Below are positions 32,639 through 39,882 of a stretch of 40,938 bases of DNA, in pieces. The position numbers were made by a program, and so were the translations under genes. The notes beneath the pieces were generated by a model. That model did not search any database. It was not told where the DNA came from and worked only from the letters and a program-made list of their open reading frames with translations. The stretch comes from Pseudomonadota bacterium. Lineage in GTDB: Bacteria; Pseudomonadota; Gammaproteobacteria; Xanthomonadales; Xanthomonadaceae. Position 1 is the stretch's first letter. Each line of letters begins with the position of its first letter. The stretch spans positions 1 through 40,938 of the forward strand of contig JAEWJB010000172.1 of assembly GCA_023386795.1 (NCBI GenBank), in the 5' to 3' direction.

Positions 32639-32949
32639 TGGTGCCCGAGGCCGGGATCGAACCGGCATGCCTTTCGGCGAGGGATTTTCGTGCCACTTCG
32701 GCTTTCGCCGCCGGCGCGCGTGGCGCCGTTCGTGGTCTGGAGCACGCCTTCACCCTAGCCCTGCGGCCGTAGGTGCCCGCCGTCTGCTCTCTACACCTTC
32801 CCGGCTGCGGGCCGGGCTTGGCTCGGCGTTGGCGCGGACGCGGGGCGTCCAGGGCGTTCACCGACTTTGACGGGTGCCACTTCGGGTGTTTCCCCCCGAA
32901 GGCTCAAATTGTTCAAGTCCCTTGTGTCTACCAGTTTCACCACTCGGGC
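32639..32949 (-). tRNA. tRNA-Leu(UAA) gene interrupted by a group I intron
   Basis: On the minus strand the 5' exon (32949-32915, 35 nt, ending ...AAGGGACTT) and the 3' exon (32688-32639, 50 nt, starting AAAATCCCT) join to an 85-nt Leu tRNA. The acceptor GCCCGAG pairs perfectly with CTCGGGC; the AGGGA/TCCCT anticodon stem closes a CTTAAAA loop (anticodon UAA); there is a long variable arm, a GCCGG-TTCGATC-CCGGC T-arm, discriminator A and encoded CCA. Without removal of the 226-nt insert no cloverleaf forms. An uninterrupted scan may miss it or report only fragments. Confidence 0.93.
32689..32914 (-). ncRNA. Self-splicing group I intron in tRNA-Leu(UAA)
   Basis: A 226-nt insert after U34, the site used by cyanobacterial tRNA-Leu(UAA) introns. 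Seen on the minus strand: P1 as exon CTT with GAG (terminal T-G wobble); P2 CTTCGGG/CCCGAAG with a GAAA loop; P3 CCGTC/GACGG; P4 TCGG/CCGA; P5 GGACGC/GCGTCC; P6 CCCGGC/GCCGGG; P7 GAGCA (32789-32785) with TGCTC (32744-32740); a P9 stem CGGCGC/GCGCCG plus GGC-GAAA-GCC; and a terminal G (32689). Core segments (CAACGCCGAGCCAAGC; GGTGTAGAGA) closely resemble the Azoarcus tRNA-Ile intron (IC3) as I recall it. No homing endonuclease ORF is present. Confidence 0.9.
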
Positions 32950-33084
32950 GTGGCGTTGCCTGCCGGTGTGCGCCGGCACGATAGCGTGCCTGATCCCGCG
33001 CGGCTTGTGAATCACGGGGGCTGCGCTATGCTGCCGGCCGCGCGTCGCCTGCGGCGGGCGCGCCCGCTCGCCGAAAGGAACCGC

Positions 33085-34374
33085 ATGCCCGCTGCCCTGC
33101 CTGATCCCGCCACCGCGCGCATCGCCGTCATCGGCCTGGGATATGTCGGGCTGCCGCTCGCCGTGGCCTTCGGTGCCCATCGCGACACGCTGGGGTTCGA
33201 CATCGACGCGCAGCGTATCGCGCGGTTGCAGGCCGGGCAGGACAGCACGCTGGAAGTGCCGGCCGAGGAACTGGCCCAGGCCACGCGGCTGCACTACAGC
33301 CACGATCCGGCCGCGCTGGCCACCGCGCAGGTGTTCATCGTCACCGTGCCCACGCCCATCGACGAGGCCGAGCAGCCCGACCTGGGCCCACTGCGTTCGG
33401 CCACCGCGCTGATCGCCGCCGCGCTCAAGCCGGGCGACCTGGTGATCTACGAATCCACGGTCTACCCGGGGACGACCGAGGAAGTCTGCGTGCCGCTGCT
33501 GGAGCAGGGGTCGGGCCTGCGTTTCAACCAGGATTTCCACTGCGGCTACAGCCCGGAGCGGATCAATCCCGGCGACCGCCAGCGCCGCCTTGCGGATATC
33601 CGCAAGGTCACTGCCGGCTCCACGCCCGAGGCGGCGGCGTGGGTGGATGCGCTGTACCGCACCATCATCACCGCCGGCACCTGGCCCGCGCCCTCCATCC
33701 GCGTGGCGGAGGCGGCCAAAGTGGTGGAAAACATCCAACGCGACGTCAACATCGCGCTGGTCAACGAACTGGCGCTGATCTTCGACCGGCTCGACATCGA
33801 TACGCTCGATGTACTCGAAGCAGCCGGCACCAAATGGAACTTCCTGCCATTCCGGCCCGGGCTGGTCGGCGGGCACTGCATCGGCGTGGACCCGTACTAC
33901 CTGCTGCACAAGTCCGAAAGCGTGGGTTACCACCCGGACCTGATCCACACCGCGCGGCAGGTGAACAACCGCGTCGAACAGCACGTGTCCTCGCGCGTGG
34001 CCGCGTTGCTCGGCGCGCAGGGCCGGCCCATCGCCGGTGCGCGCGTGCTGGTGCTGGGGGTGACGTTCAAGGAGAACTGCCCGGACCTGCGCAACAGCCG
34101 GGCATTGGACCTGGTGCGCGGGCTGCAGGCGCTGGGCGCGCAGGTCGATGCCTGCGACCCGTGGGCCGATGCGCGCGAAGCGCTCGAACATGGCGGCATC
34201 GGCCTGTGCGAGTCACCGCAGGCCGGCCAATACGACGCGGTCGTGCTGGCGGTCGCGCACGCGCAGTACCGCGATTACAGTGCGGCCGAGGTCATCGCGC
34301 TCGGTCGGCCGGGCGCGGTGGTGTACGACGTCAAGTCCGCCTGGCCGCGCGAGGCGGTCACCGACCGGCTCTAG
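33085..34374 (+). CDS. tviB: Nucleotide-sugar dehydrogenase, TviB/WbpA type
   Basis: NAD+-dependent four-electron oxidation of a UDP-sugar, probably UDP-GlcNAc or UDP-GalNAc, to the uronic acid for surface polysaccharide. The 429-aa protein has the NAD fold GLGYVGLPLA (17-26), ESTVYPGTTE (about 123-132), EAAKVVENIQRD (209-220) and the catalytic Cys265 in GGHCIGVDPYY, then a C-terminal domain (TFKENCPDLRNSRALD). The order of motifs fits Vi-antigen TviB more than glucose-type Ugd. AAAGGA precedes the ATG; the frame open upstream covers the tRNA intron and is noncoding. It stands alone, without other polysaccharide genes. Confidence 0.88.
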   Translation: MPAALPDPATARIAVIGLGYVGLPLAVAFGAHRDTLGFDIDAQRIARLQAGQDSTLEVPAEELAQATRLHYSHDPAALATAQVFIVTVPTPIDEAEQPDLGPLRSATALIAAALKPGDLVIYESTVYPGTTEEVCVPLLEQGSGLRFNQDFHCGYSPERINPGDRQRRLADIRKVTAGSTPEAAAWVDALYRTIITAGTWPAPSIRVAEAAKVVENIQRDVNIALVNELALIFDRLDIDTLDVLEAAGTKWNFLPFRPGLVGGHCIGVDPYYLLHKSESVGYHPDLIHTARQVNNRVEQHVSSRVAALLGAQGRPIAGARVLVLGVTFKENCPDLRNSRALDLVRGLQALGAQVDACDPWADAREALEHGGIGLCESPQAGQYDAVVLAVAHAQYRDYSAAEVIALGRPGAVVYDVKSAWPREAVTDRL

Positions 34375-34413
34375 GCTGCGGCCTGCGGCCCGACCTTCCC
34401 GAGAGAGGCATCG

Positions 34414-36036
34414 ATGTACCGTTACCTGGCCTTCGCGTTCTGCCTGTTGATGCTGGTCCTTTCCGTGGCATTGGCGCGCTACTGGGTGGCCTGGGACTGG
34501 GGCGTGGTGATCTTCGCGTTGCTGTGCGTGCTCGGCGTGTGGGACATGCTGCAGACGCGCAGCACGCTGCGGCGCAATTACCCGGTGCTGGCGCATTTCC
34601 GTTTCGGCCTCGAATCCATCGGCCCGGAAATCCGCCAGTACTTCGTGCAGAGCGACCTGGACGAGGTGCCGTTCTCGCGCCAGCAGCGCGCACTGGTGTA
34701 CCAGCGCGCCAAGAACCAGATGGACGTGGTGCCGTTCGGCACGCTGCACAGCACCTACCGCGTGGATTACGAATGGATCAACCACTCGGTGGCGCCGGCG
34801 AAGATCGATTCTCACGACTTCCGCGTGCTGATCGGCGCGCAAAGCCGCCAGCCGTATTCGGCCAGCGTGTTCAACATCTCGGCGATGAGCTTCGGCGCGT
34901 TGTCGGCCAATGCGATCCGTGCGCTCAACGAAGGCGCCCGGCGCGGCCACTTCTACCACGATACCGGCGAGGGCTCGATTTCCCCGTATCACCGCGAACG
35001 CGGCGGCGACCTGGTGTGGGAAATCGGGTCAGGCTATTTCGGCTGCCGCGATGACGCGGGGCGGTTCGACCCCGAACGCTTCGCCGCCAACGCCGTCGAT
35101 CCGCAGGTGAAGATGATCGAGATCAAGCTCTCGCAAGGGGCCAAGCCGGGGCATGGCGGTGTGCTGCCGGCGGCGAAGGTGAGCGCGGAGATCGCCGCCA
35201 CGCGCGGCGTGCCGATGGGGATGGACTGCGTCTCGCCAGCGGCGCACTCGGCATTTTCCACGCCGATCGGCCTGTTGCAGTTCGTCGCCCAACTGCGTGA
35301 ACTTTCAGGTGGCAAGCCCACCGGTTTCAAGCTGGCGCTGGGGCATCCCTGGGAATGGTTCGGCATCGCCAAGGCGATGCAGGAAACCGGGCTGCTGCCG
35401 GATTTCATCGTCGTCGATGGCGCCGAGGGCGGCACCGGCGCGGCGCCGGCCGAGTTCATCGACCACGTCGGCGTGCCGATGCACGAGGCCCTGCGGTTGG
35501 TGCACAACACGCTGGTGGGCCTGGACCTGCGCGAGCGCATCAAGCTCGGCGCGGCGGGCAAGATCACCAGCGCCTTCGAGATCGCCAAGACCATCGCGAT
35601 GGGCGCGGACTGGTGCAACGCCGGGCGTGGCTACATGTTCGCACTGGGGTGCATCCAGTCGCTGAGCTGCCACACCGACCGCTGCCCGACCGGGGTGGCC
35701 ACCCAGGATCCGCGGCGCTGGAAGCACCTGGACCTGGCCGACAAGGCCACGCGCGTGCACCACTACCACGAGAACACCCTGCGCGCGCTGCGGGAGCTGC
35801 TGGCCGCCGCTGGCCTCAACGATCCCTCGCAGCTGGGCCCCGAGCACATCCTGCGCCGCGTCTCGGCGGTGGAGATCCGTTCGCTGGCCTCGCTGTATCG
35901 TTATCTGGAACCGGGCGAACTGTTGCGGCAGGTGCCCGACCATGCGGTCTTCCAGGACTTCTGGGCCGAGGCGCGCGCCGATTCGTTCCAGCCGCCACCG
36001 CGCGTCAAGGCATTGCGCGACAGCAAATCACGCTGA
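34414..36036 (+). CDS. Membrane-anchored FMN-binding glutamate synthase-like protein
   Basis: A 540-aa protein with two N-terminal transmembrane helices (about 4-22 and 28-46) and a GltB-type FMN barrel (about 130-510: NISAMSFGALSANAIRALNEGA, GHGGVLPAAKV, DGAEGGTGAAP). It retains the C-x5-C-x4-C pattern of the GltB [3Fe-4S] site (Cys413, Cys419, Cys424). There is no glutaminase domain, so it is not a full glutamate synthase. Such stand-alone proteins are widespread and of unknown substrate. Monocistronic; converges on the next gene with nine bases between. Confidence 0.85.
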   Translation: MYRYLAFAFCLLMLVLSVALARYWVAWDWGVVIFALLCVLGVWDMLQTRSTLRRNYPVLAHFRFGLESIGPEIRQYFVQSDLDEVPFSRQQRALVYQRAKNQMDVVPFGTLHSTYRVDYEWINHSVAPAKIDSHDFRVLIGAQSRQPYSASVFNISAMSFGALSANAIRALNEGARRGHFYHDTGEGSISPYHRERGGDLVWEIGSGYFGCRDDAGRFDPERFAANAVDPQVKMIEIKLSQGAKPGHGGVLPAAKVSAEIAATRGVPMGMDCVSPAAHSAFSTPIGLLQFVAQLRELSGGKPTGFKLALGHPWEWFGIAKAMQETGLLPDFIVVDGAEGGTGAAPAEFIDHVGVPMHEALRLVHNTLVGLDLRERIKLGAAGKITSAFEIAKTIAMGADWCNAGRGYMFALGCIQSLSCHTDRCPTGVATQDPRRWKHLDLADKATRVHHYHENTLRALRELLAAAGLNDPSQLGPEHILRRVSAVEIRSLASLYRYLEPGELLRQVPDHAVFQDFWAEARADSFQPPPRVKALRDSKSR

Positions 36037-36045
36037 AACCCGCGC

Positions 36046-37275
36046 TCAGGCGCGGGCGTGCAGCCAGTCCACCGCGCCGCGACCGGCGCGCAGGCCGCTG
36101 GCGAAGCATGCGGTGAGCAGGTAGCCGCCGGTGGGCGCTTCCCAGTCGAGCATCTCGCCGGCGCAGAACACGCCGGGCAGATGGCGCAGCATCAGGTGGT
36201 CATCCAGTGCTTCCAGCCGCACGCCGCCCGCGCTGCTGATCGCTTCGTCGATGGGGCGCGGCCGCAGCAGTTTCAGCGGCAGGCGTTTGAGGGTGGCGGC
36301 CAGGGTGGCGGCATCGGCGGTGATCGTCTTGCCGAGCACTTCGTGCAGCAGCGCGGCCTTCACACCGCTCACGCCGGCATGGCGGCGCAGGTGCTCGCTG
36401 AGGCTGCGGCCGTTGCGCGGGCGCGCCAGCTCGGCACGCAGTCGGGCTTCATCGCGGCCGGGTACCAGGTCCAGGTACAGCATGGCCTCGCCATCGCGTG
36501 CGATCAGCTCGCGCAGGTCCGCCGACAGCGCATAGACCAGGCTGCCCTCGATGCCGTGCGCGCTGGCCACGCATTCGCCCTGCAGCGTGTGCGCGTGGCC
36601 GTGCACGTCGGTCCAGTGCGCGACGACCGGCTTGAGGGGCGCGCCGGCGTGGCGTTCGGCGAAGTAGGGCGTCCAGGCGATGTCGAATCCGCAATTGGCC
36701 GGCTGCAACGGCGCGACGTCCACGCCGCGCGCGGCCAGCGGCGCGACCCAGGCGCCGTCCGAGCCTAGCTCGGGCCAGCTGCCGCCGCCCATGGCCAGCA
36801 CGGTGGCGCCGGCCTGCACCCGCTGTTCGCCCTCCGGCGTGGCGAAGCGCAGCGCATCGCCGTCCCAGCCGAGCCAGCGATGCTGCACGTGGAAGCGCAC
36901 GCCTTCTTCCTTCAGCCGGCGCACCCAGCCGCGCAGCAGCGGTGCGGCCTTGCGGTCCAGCGGGAACACGCGGCCGGAGCTGCCCACGTAGGTGTCCACA
37001 CCCTGCGCGCGCGCCCACGCGCGCAGCGCATCGGCGTCGAAGTCGCGCAGCCAACTGGCGACGGCGTCGGCGCGTTCGCGGTAACGCGAGACGAAGACGT
37101 CGAACGGGTCGGAGTGGGTGAGGTTGAGCCCGCCCTTGCCGGCGATCAGGAACTTGCGGCCGACCGAGCCCTTGGCCTCGTACACATCCACCGGCACGCC
37201 GGCGCGGCAGGCGACCTCGGCGGCCATCAGGCCGGCCGGCCCGCCGCCGATCACCGCCAGGCGCGGCGGGCTCAC
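36046..37275 (-). CDS. NAD(P)/FAD-dependent oxidoreductase, HI0933/TIGR03862 type
   Basis: A 409-aa flavoprotein with an N-terminal dinucleotide fold (AVIGGGPAGLMAAE 7-20), the HI0933-type segment VGRKFLIAGKGGLNLTHS, a middle domain, and the FAD-binding C-terminus GVFCAGEMLDWEAPTGGYLL. It is homologous to the YhiN/BaiN-like family, some members of which are described as bile-acid or flavin oxidoreductases; substrate unknown here. It starts at a GTG overlapping the FKBP stop (GTGA), so it is coupled to the PPIase gene. Confidence 0.85.
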   Translation of the reverse strand: MSPPRLAVIGGGPAGLMAAEVACRAGVPVDVYEAKGSVGRKFLIAGKGGLNLTHSDPFDVFVSRYRERADAVASWLRDFDADALRAWARAQGVDTYVGSSGRVFPLDRKAAPLLRGWVRRLKEEGVRFHVQHRWLGWDGDALRFATPEGEQRVQAGATVLAMGGGSWPELGSDGAWVAPLAARGVDVAPLQPANCGFDIAWTPYFAERHAGAPLKPVVAHWTDVHGHAHTLQGECVASAHGIEGSLVYALSADLRELIARDGEAMLYLDLVPGRDEARLRAELARPRNGRSLSEHLRRHAGVSGVKAALLHEVLGKTITADAATLAATLKRLPLKLLRPRPIDEAISSAGGVRLEALDDHLMLRHLPGVFCAGEMLDWEAPTGGYLLTACFASGLRAGRGAVDWLHARA

Positions 37276-37712
37276 TTGGGCTCCACCTTCAGCAGTTCGA
37301 CGTCGAACACCAGCGAAGCGCCCGGCGGGATCACGCTGCCGGCGCCGCGGGCACCATAGCCGTAGTCGGCGGGGATCATCAGCGTGCGATGGCCGCCCTC
37401 GCGCATGCCGGCCACGCCCTCGTCCCAGCCGCGGATCACCTGGCCGGCGCCGAGCGGAAAGGTGAACGCCTCGGCGCGGTCGAGCGAGCTGTCGAACTTG
37501 GGCCCGTGCTTGTCCGCCTTGCGTTCGTCGTAGAGCCAGCCGGTGTAGTGCACGGTGACGCGATCGCCCGCCTTCGCGAGCGCGCCCGTACCTGGCTGCG
37601 TGTCGATGGCCTGGAACGTGGCGATGCTGCCTCCCGGCGGCGGACCGGGCGGGGTGCAGGCGGCCGGGGCGAGGGCGAGCAGGAACAGCAGGCAGGTGCG
37701 CGGCAGGGACAT
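37272..37712 (-). CDS. FKBP-type peptidyl-prolyl isomerase, predicted lipoprotein
   Basis: A 146-aa protein with a lipoprotein signal peptide (LLFLLALAPAAC, lipidated Cys19), then a Pro/Gly linker and an FKBP domain (about 45-146: GDRVTVHYTGWLYD, FDSSLDRAEAFTFPLGAGQVIRGWDEGVAGMREGGHR, IPADYGYGARGAGSVIPPGASLVFDVELL). It probably catalyses prolyl isomerisation in the periplasm. It is first of a two-gene operon with the flavoprotein and divergent from the DUF6164 gene across 58 bases. Confidence 0.93.
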   Translation of the reverse strand: MSLPRTCLLFLLALAPAACTPPGPPPGGSIATFQAIDTQPGTGALAKAGDRVTVHYTGWLYDERKADKHGPKFDSSLDRAEAFTFPLGAGQVIRGWDEGVAGMREGGHRTLMIPADYGYGARGAGSVIPPGASLVFDVELLKVEPK

Positions 37713-37770
37713 GGCGGCGTATCGGGGGAAAACGCCGATTATCGCATCGCGCGCCCGGTATCATTCGCGC

Positions 37771-38136
37771 ATGGCCAAGCTGCTGCTCAACCTGCGCAAC
37801 GTACCCGAGGACGAGGCCGACGAAGTGCGCGCCTTGCTGGACGAAGCGAAGGTCGATTACTACGAGACCCGGCCGAGCCTGTGGGGGATCTCCGCCGGCG
37901 GCATCTGGTTGCGCGACGCCGCCGAGCAGCCGCGCGTCAAGGCACTGCTCGATGCCTACCAGCAGCAGCGCGGACAGACCGCCCGCGCGCGCCGCGCCGC
38001 CGAACTGGCCGATGGCAGCGCCGAGACCTTCGGTAGCCTGCTGCGCACCCGGCCCTTGTTCGTGGTCGCCACGCTGCTGGGCATGGCCGTGGTGGCCGCG
38101 CTGGTATTGCTGCCGTTCCTGCTGCTGTCGCGCTGA
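37771..38136 (+). CDS. DUF6164 family protein
   Basis: A 121-aa protein (MAKLLLNLRNVPEDEADEV...) with a soluble N-terminal part (about 1-75, including KVDYYETRPSLWGISAGGIW) resembling small ferredoxin-fold domains, and a C-terminal transmembrane helix (about 95-118). Assigned to DUF6164, a membrane family common in gammaproteobacteria whose function is unknown. The open frame upstream of 37771 overlaps the FKBP gene and is noncoding. trhO follows 36 bases later on the same strand. Confidence 0.75.
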   Translation: MAKLLLNLRNVPEDEADEVRALLDEAKVDYYETRPSLWGISAGGIWLRDAAEQPRVKALLDAYQQQRGQTARARRAAELADGSAETFGSLLRTRPLFVVATLLGMAVVAALVLLPFLLLSR

Positions 38137-38172
38137 GCCGGGCCGGCCGGCGGCAGCGGGTAGAATGGCGCG

Positions 38173-38919
38173 ATGATCGTCAACACCGCCGCCTATCACT
38201 TCGTCGAGATTGCCGACCCCGCCGCCCTGGCCGAGGCCGTGCATGAACGTGCGCAGGCGCTCTCGCTGAAGGGCAGCGTGTTGGTGGCCGGCGAGGGCAT
38301 CAACCTGTTCCTGGCCGGGGAGGCGCCGCAGATCGAGGCGTTCTACGACTGGCTGCGCGCCGATGCGCGCCTGCAGGCGTTGCACGTCAAGTACAGCCAT
38401 AGCCAGGCGATGCCGTTCGCGCGGCTGAAGGTGAAGCAGAAGGACGAAATCATCAGCTTCCGCCGCGAGGACGCCTCGCCGCTGCGCGCACCGCGCGCGC
38501 CGGCCGTCGCGCCGGCGGTGCTGCGGCAGTGGCTGCGCCAGGGCCACGACGACCAGGGCCGCCGGGTGGTGATGCTCGACACCCGCAACCAGCAGGAAGT
38601 AGCGCATGGCACCTTCGCCGGCGCACTGACCCTGCCCATCACCCGGTTCACCGAACTGCCGCAGGCGCTTGCCCCGCATCGCCAGGCGCTGGCCGATGCC
38701 ACGGTGGTCAGTTTCTGCACCGGCGGCATCCGCTGCGAGAAGGCAGCGCTGTGGATGCAGGCCGACGGCATGGACAACGTGCTGCAACTGGACGGCGGCA
38801 TCCTGGGTTACTTCGAGGCGGTCGGCGGGGAGGGCTATGAAGGCCGCTGCTTCGTGTTCGACGAGCGCGTGGCGCTGGACCCGCAGCTGCGGCCGCTGCA
38901 GGATGACGCCATCGCCTGA
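38173..38919 (+). CDS. trhO: tRNA uridine(34) hydroxylase, rhodanese-type
   Basis: TrhO (YceA) hydroxylates U34 of tRNAs to ho5U using oxygen. The 248-aa protein has the N-terminal acylphosphatase-like domain (LKGSVLVAGEGINLFLAG) and a rhodanese domain with VVMLDTRNQQEVAHGTF and the catalytic loop CTGGIRCEKA (Cys182, Cys188). The N-terminal part and loop separate it from ordinary sulfurtransferases. Length is shorter than E. coli TrhO but typical of xanthomonads. A short hairpin (AGGCC/GGCCT, 38921-38935) follows. Confidence 0.9.
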   Translation: MIVNTAAYHFVEIADPAALAEAVHERAQALSLKGSVLVAGEGINLFLAGEAPQIEAFYDWLRADARLQALHVKYSHSQAMPFARLKVKQKDEIISFRREDASPLRAPRAPAVAPAVLRQWLRQGHDDQGRRVVMLDTRNQQEVAHGTFAGALTLPITRFTELPQALAPHRQALADATVVSFCTGGIRCEKAALWMQADGMDNVLQLDGGILGYFEAVGGEGYEGRCFVFDERVALDPQLRPLQDDAIA

Positions 38920-39081
38920 AAGGCCATCGCGGCCTAGTCCGAGCCTCCTACTAGACGATTCCCGAGCGCGTCGGCCCGGACGACATGAAAACATGGAGAT
39001 GTGGCAGGCGTTCCGGTTCAAGGGCCTGCCGCAGTGGATGGCTTCCCCACGGCCGGCCAATGCACCACACTGGGTTTCAGC

Positions 39082-39110
39082 TTGCCCACCCCATCCGGGC
39101 GGTCTAGGCT
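39082..39110 (+). promoter_or_regulatory. Possible promoter of the response regulator gene
   Basis: TTGCCC (39082-39087), 17-base spacer, TAGGCT (39105-39110), 33 bases before the ATG. Both boxes are imperfect, so confidence is modest. Confidence 0.35.
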
Positions 39111-39143
39111 GAATTGTTGGCTTACAGCGGGAATGACGCAGGG

Positions 39144-39791
39144 ATGACCATCAAGGTTTTTCTGGTCGACGACCATGCGCTGGTGAGAACCGGCATGAAG
39201 ATGATCCTGTCCAAGGAAGTGGACATCGAAGTCGTGGGCGAAGCCGACAGCGGCGAGGCCGCGTTACCCCTCATCCGCCAGCTGCGCCCGGACATCGTGC
39301 TGTGCGACCTGCACCTGCCCGGCGTCAGCGGGCTGGAGATCACCGAGCGCATCGTCAAGGGCGACCACGGCACGCGGGTAATCATCGTCTCGGTGCTTGA
39401 GGACGGCCCGTTGCCGAAACGGCTGCTGGAAGCGGGCGCATCCGGCTACGTGGGCAAGGGCGGCGATGCGCACGAGCTGCTGCGCGCCGTGCGCGAAGTG
39501 GCGCTGGGGCGTCGTTACCTGGGCACGAGCATCGCGCAGAACATGGCGTTGTCGAACCTGGAGGGCGGCGCCTCGCCGTTCGACCTGCTTTCGCCACGCG
39601 AACTGGAAGTGGCGTTGCTGCTCACGCAGGGCTTGCGACAAGAGGACATCGCCAAGCGCCTGAGCCTGAGTGCCAAGACGATCAACACGCACAAGGCGCG
39701 CCTGTTCGAAAAGATCGGCATCCAGGACAGCATCGCGCTGGCACGGCTGGCCAACCAGTACGGCCTGCTGGACCCGACGCGTACCGTATAA
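39144..39791 (+). CDS. NarL/FixJ-family response regulator, GacA-like
   Basis: A 215-aa two-component transcription factor. The receiver domain (1-120) has the acidic pair Asp9-Asp10, phosphoacceptor Asp55 (VLCDLHLPG) and Lys near 106; the LuxR-type helix-turn-helix (about 148-205) reads LSPRELEVALLLTQGLRQEDIAKRLSLSAKTINTHKARL. The closest relatives in mind are GacA/UvrY, which control small RNAs of the Rsm/Csr system; the acceptor and DNA-binding motifs support this but no BarA/GacS gene is near. Start MTIKVFLVDD at 39144 fits the family; the terminator behind it is shared with rne. Confidence 0.88.
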   Translation: MTIKVFLVDDHALVRTGMKMILSKEVDIEVVGEADSGEAALPLIRQLRPDIVLCDLHLPGVSGLEITERIVKGDHGTRVIIVSVLEDGPLPKRLLEAGASGYVGKGGDAHELLRAVREVALGRRYLGTSIAQNMALSNLEGGASPFDLLSPRELEVALLLTQGLRQEDIAKRLSLSAKTINTHKARLFEKIGIQDSIALARLANQYGLLDPTRTV

Positions 39792-39838
39792 GCGGAAGCG
39801 CGCCGCGCAGCGCTTCGCTTCAGCGCACACGCAAAAAG

Positions 39839-39860
39839 AAAGCGGCCCGAAGGCCGCTTT
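39839..39860. terminator. Bidirectional terminator between the response regulator and rne
   Basis: AAAGCGGCC and GGCCGCTTT pair around CGAA, with GCTTTTTC on the plus side and TTTCTTTTTG on the minus side. It ends both converging transcripts. Confidence 0.88.
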
Positions 39861-39882
39861 GCTTTTTCTGCAGGGCGAAGAA

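Noticed and set aside
32625..33084. Open frames through the tRNA-Leu region, including an upstream extension of the sugar dehydrogenase
   Set aside because: The region is fully explained by the split tRNA and its intron, and the dehydrogenase has its own ribosome-binding site at 33085.
37276..39060. Upstream extension of the HI0933-type flavoprotein frame
   Set aside because: It would run through the FKBP gene and antisense to two plus-strand genes; the GTG at 37275 fits the family start.
38984..39106. 40-codon open frame upstream of the response regulator (MKTWRCGRRS...)
   Set aside because: No ribosome-binding site, Arg/Cys-rich composition and no homology clue; it overlaps the putative promoter.
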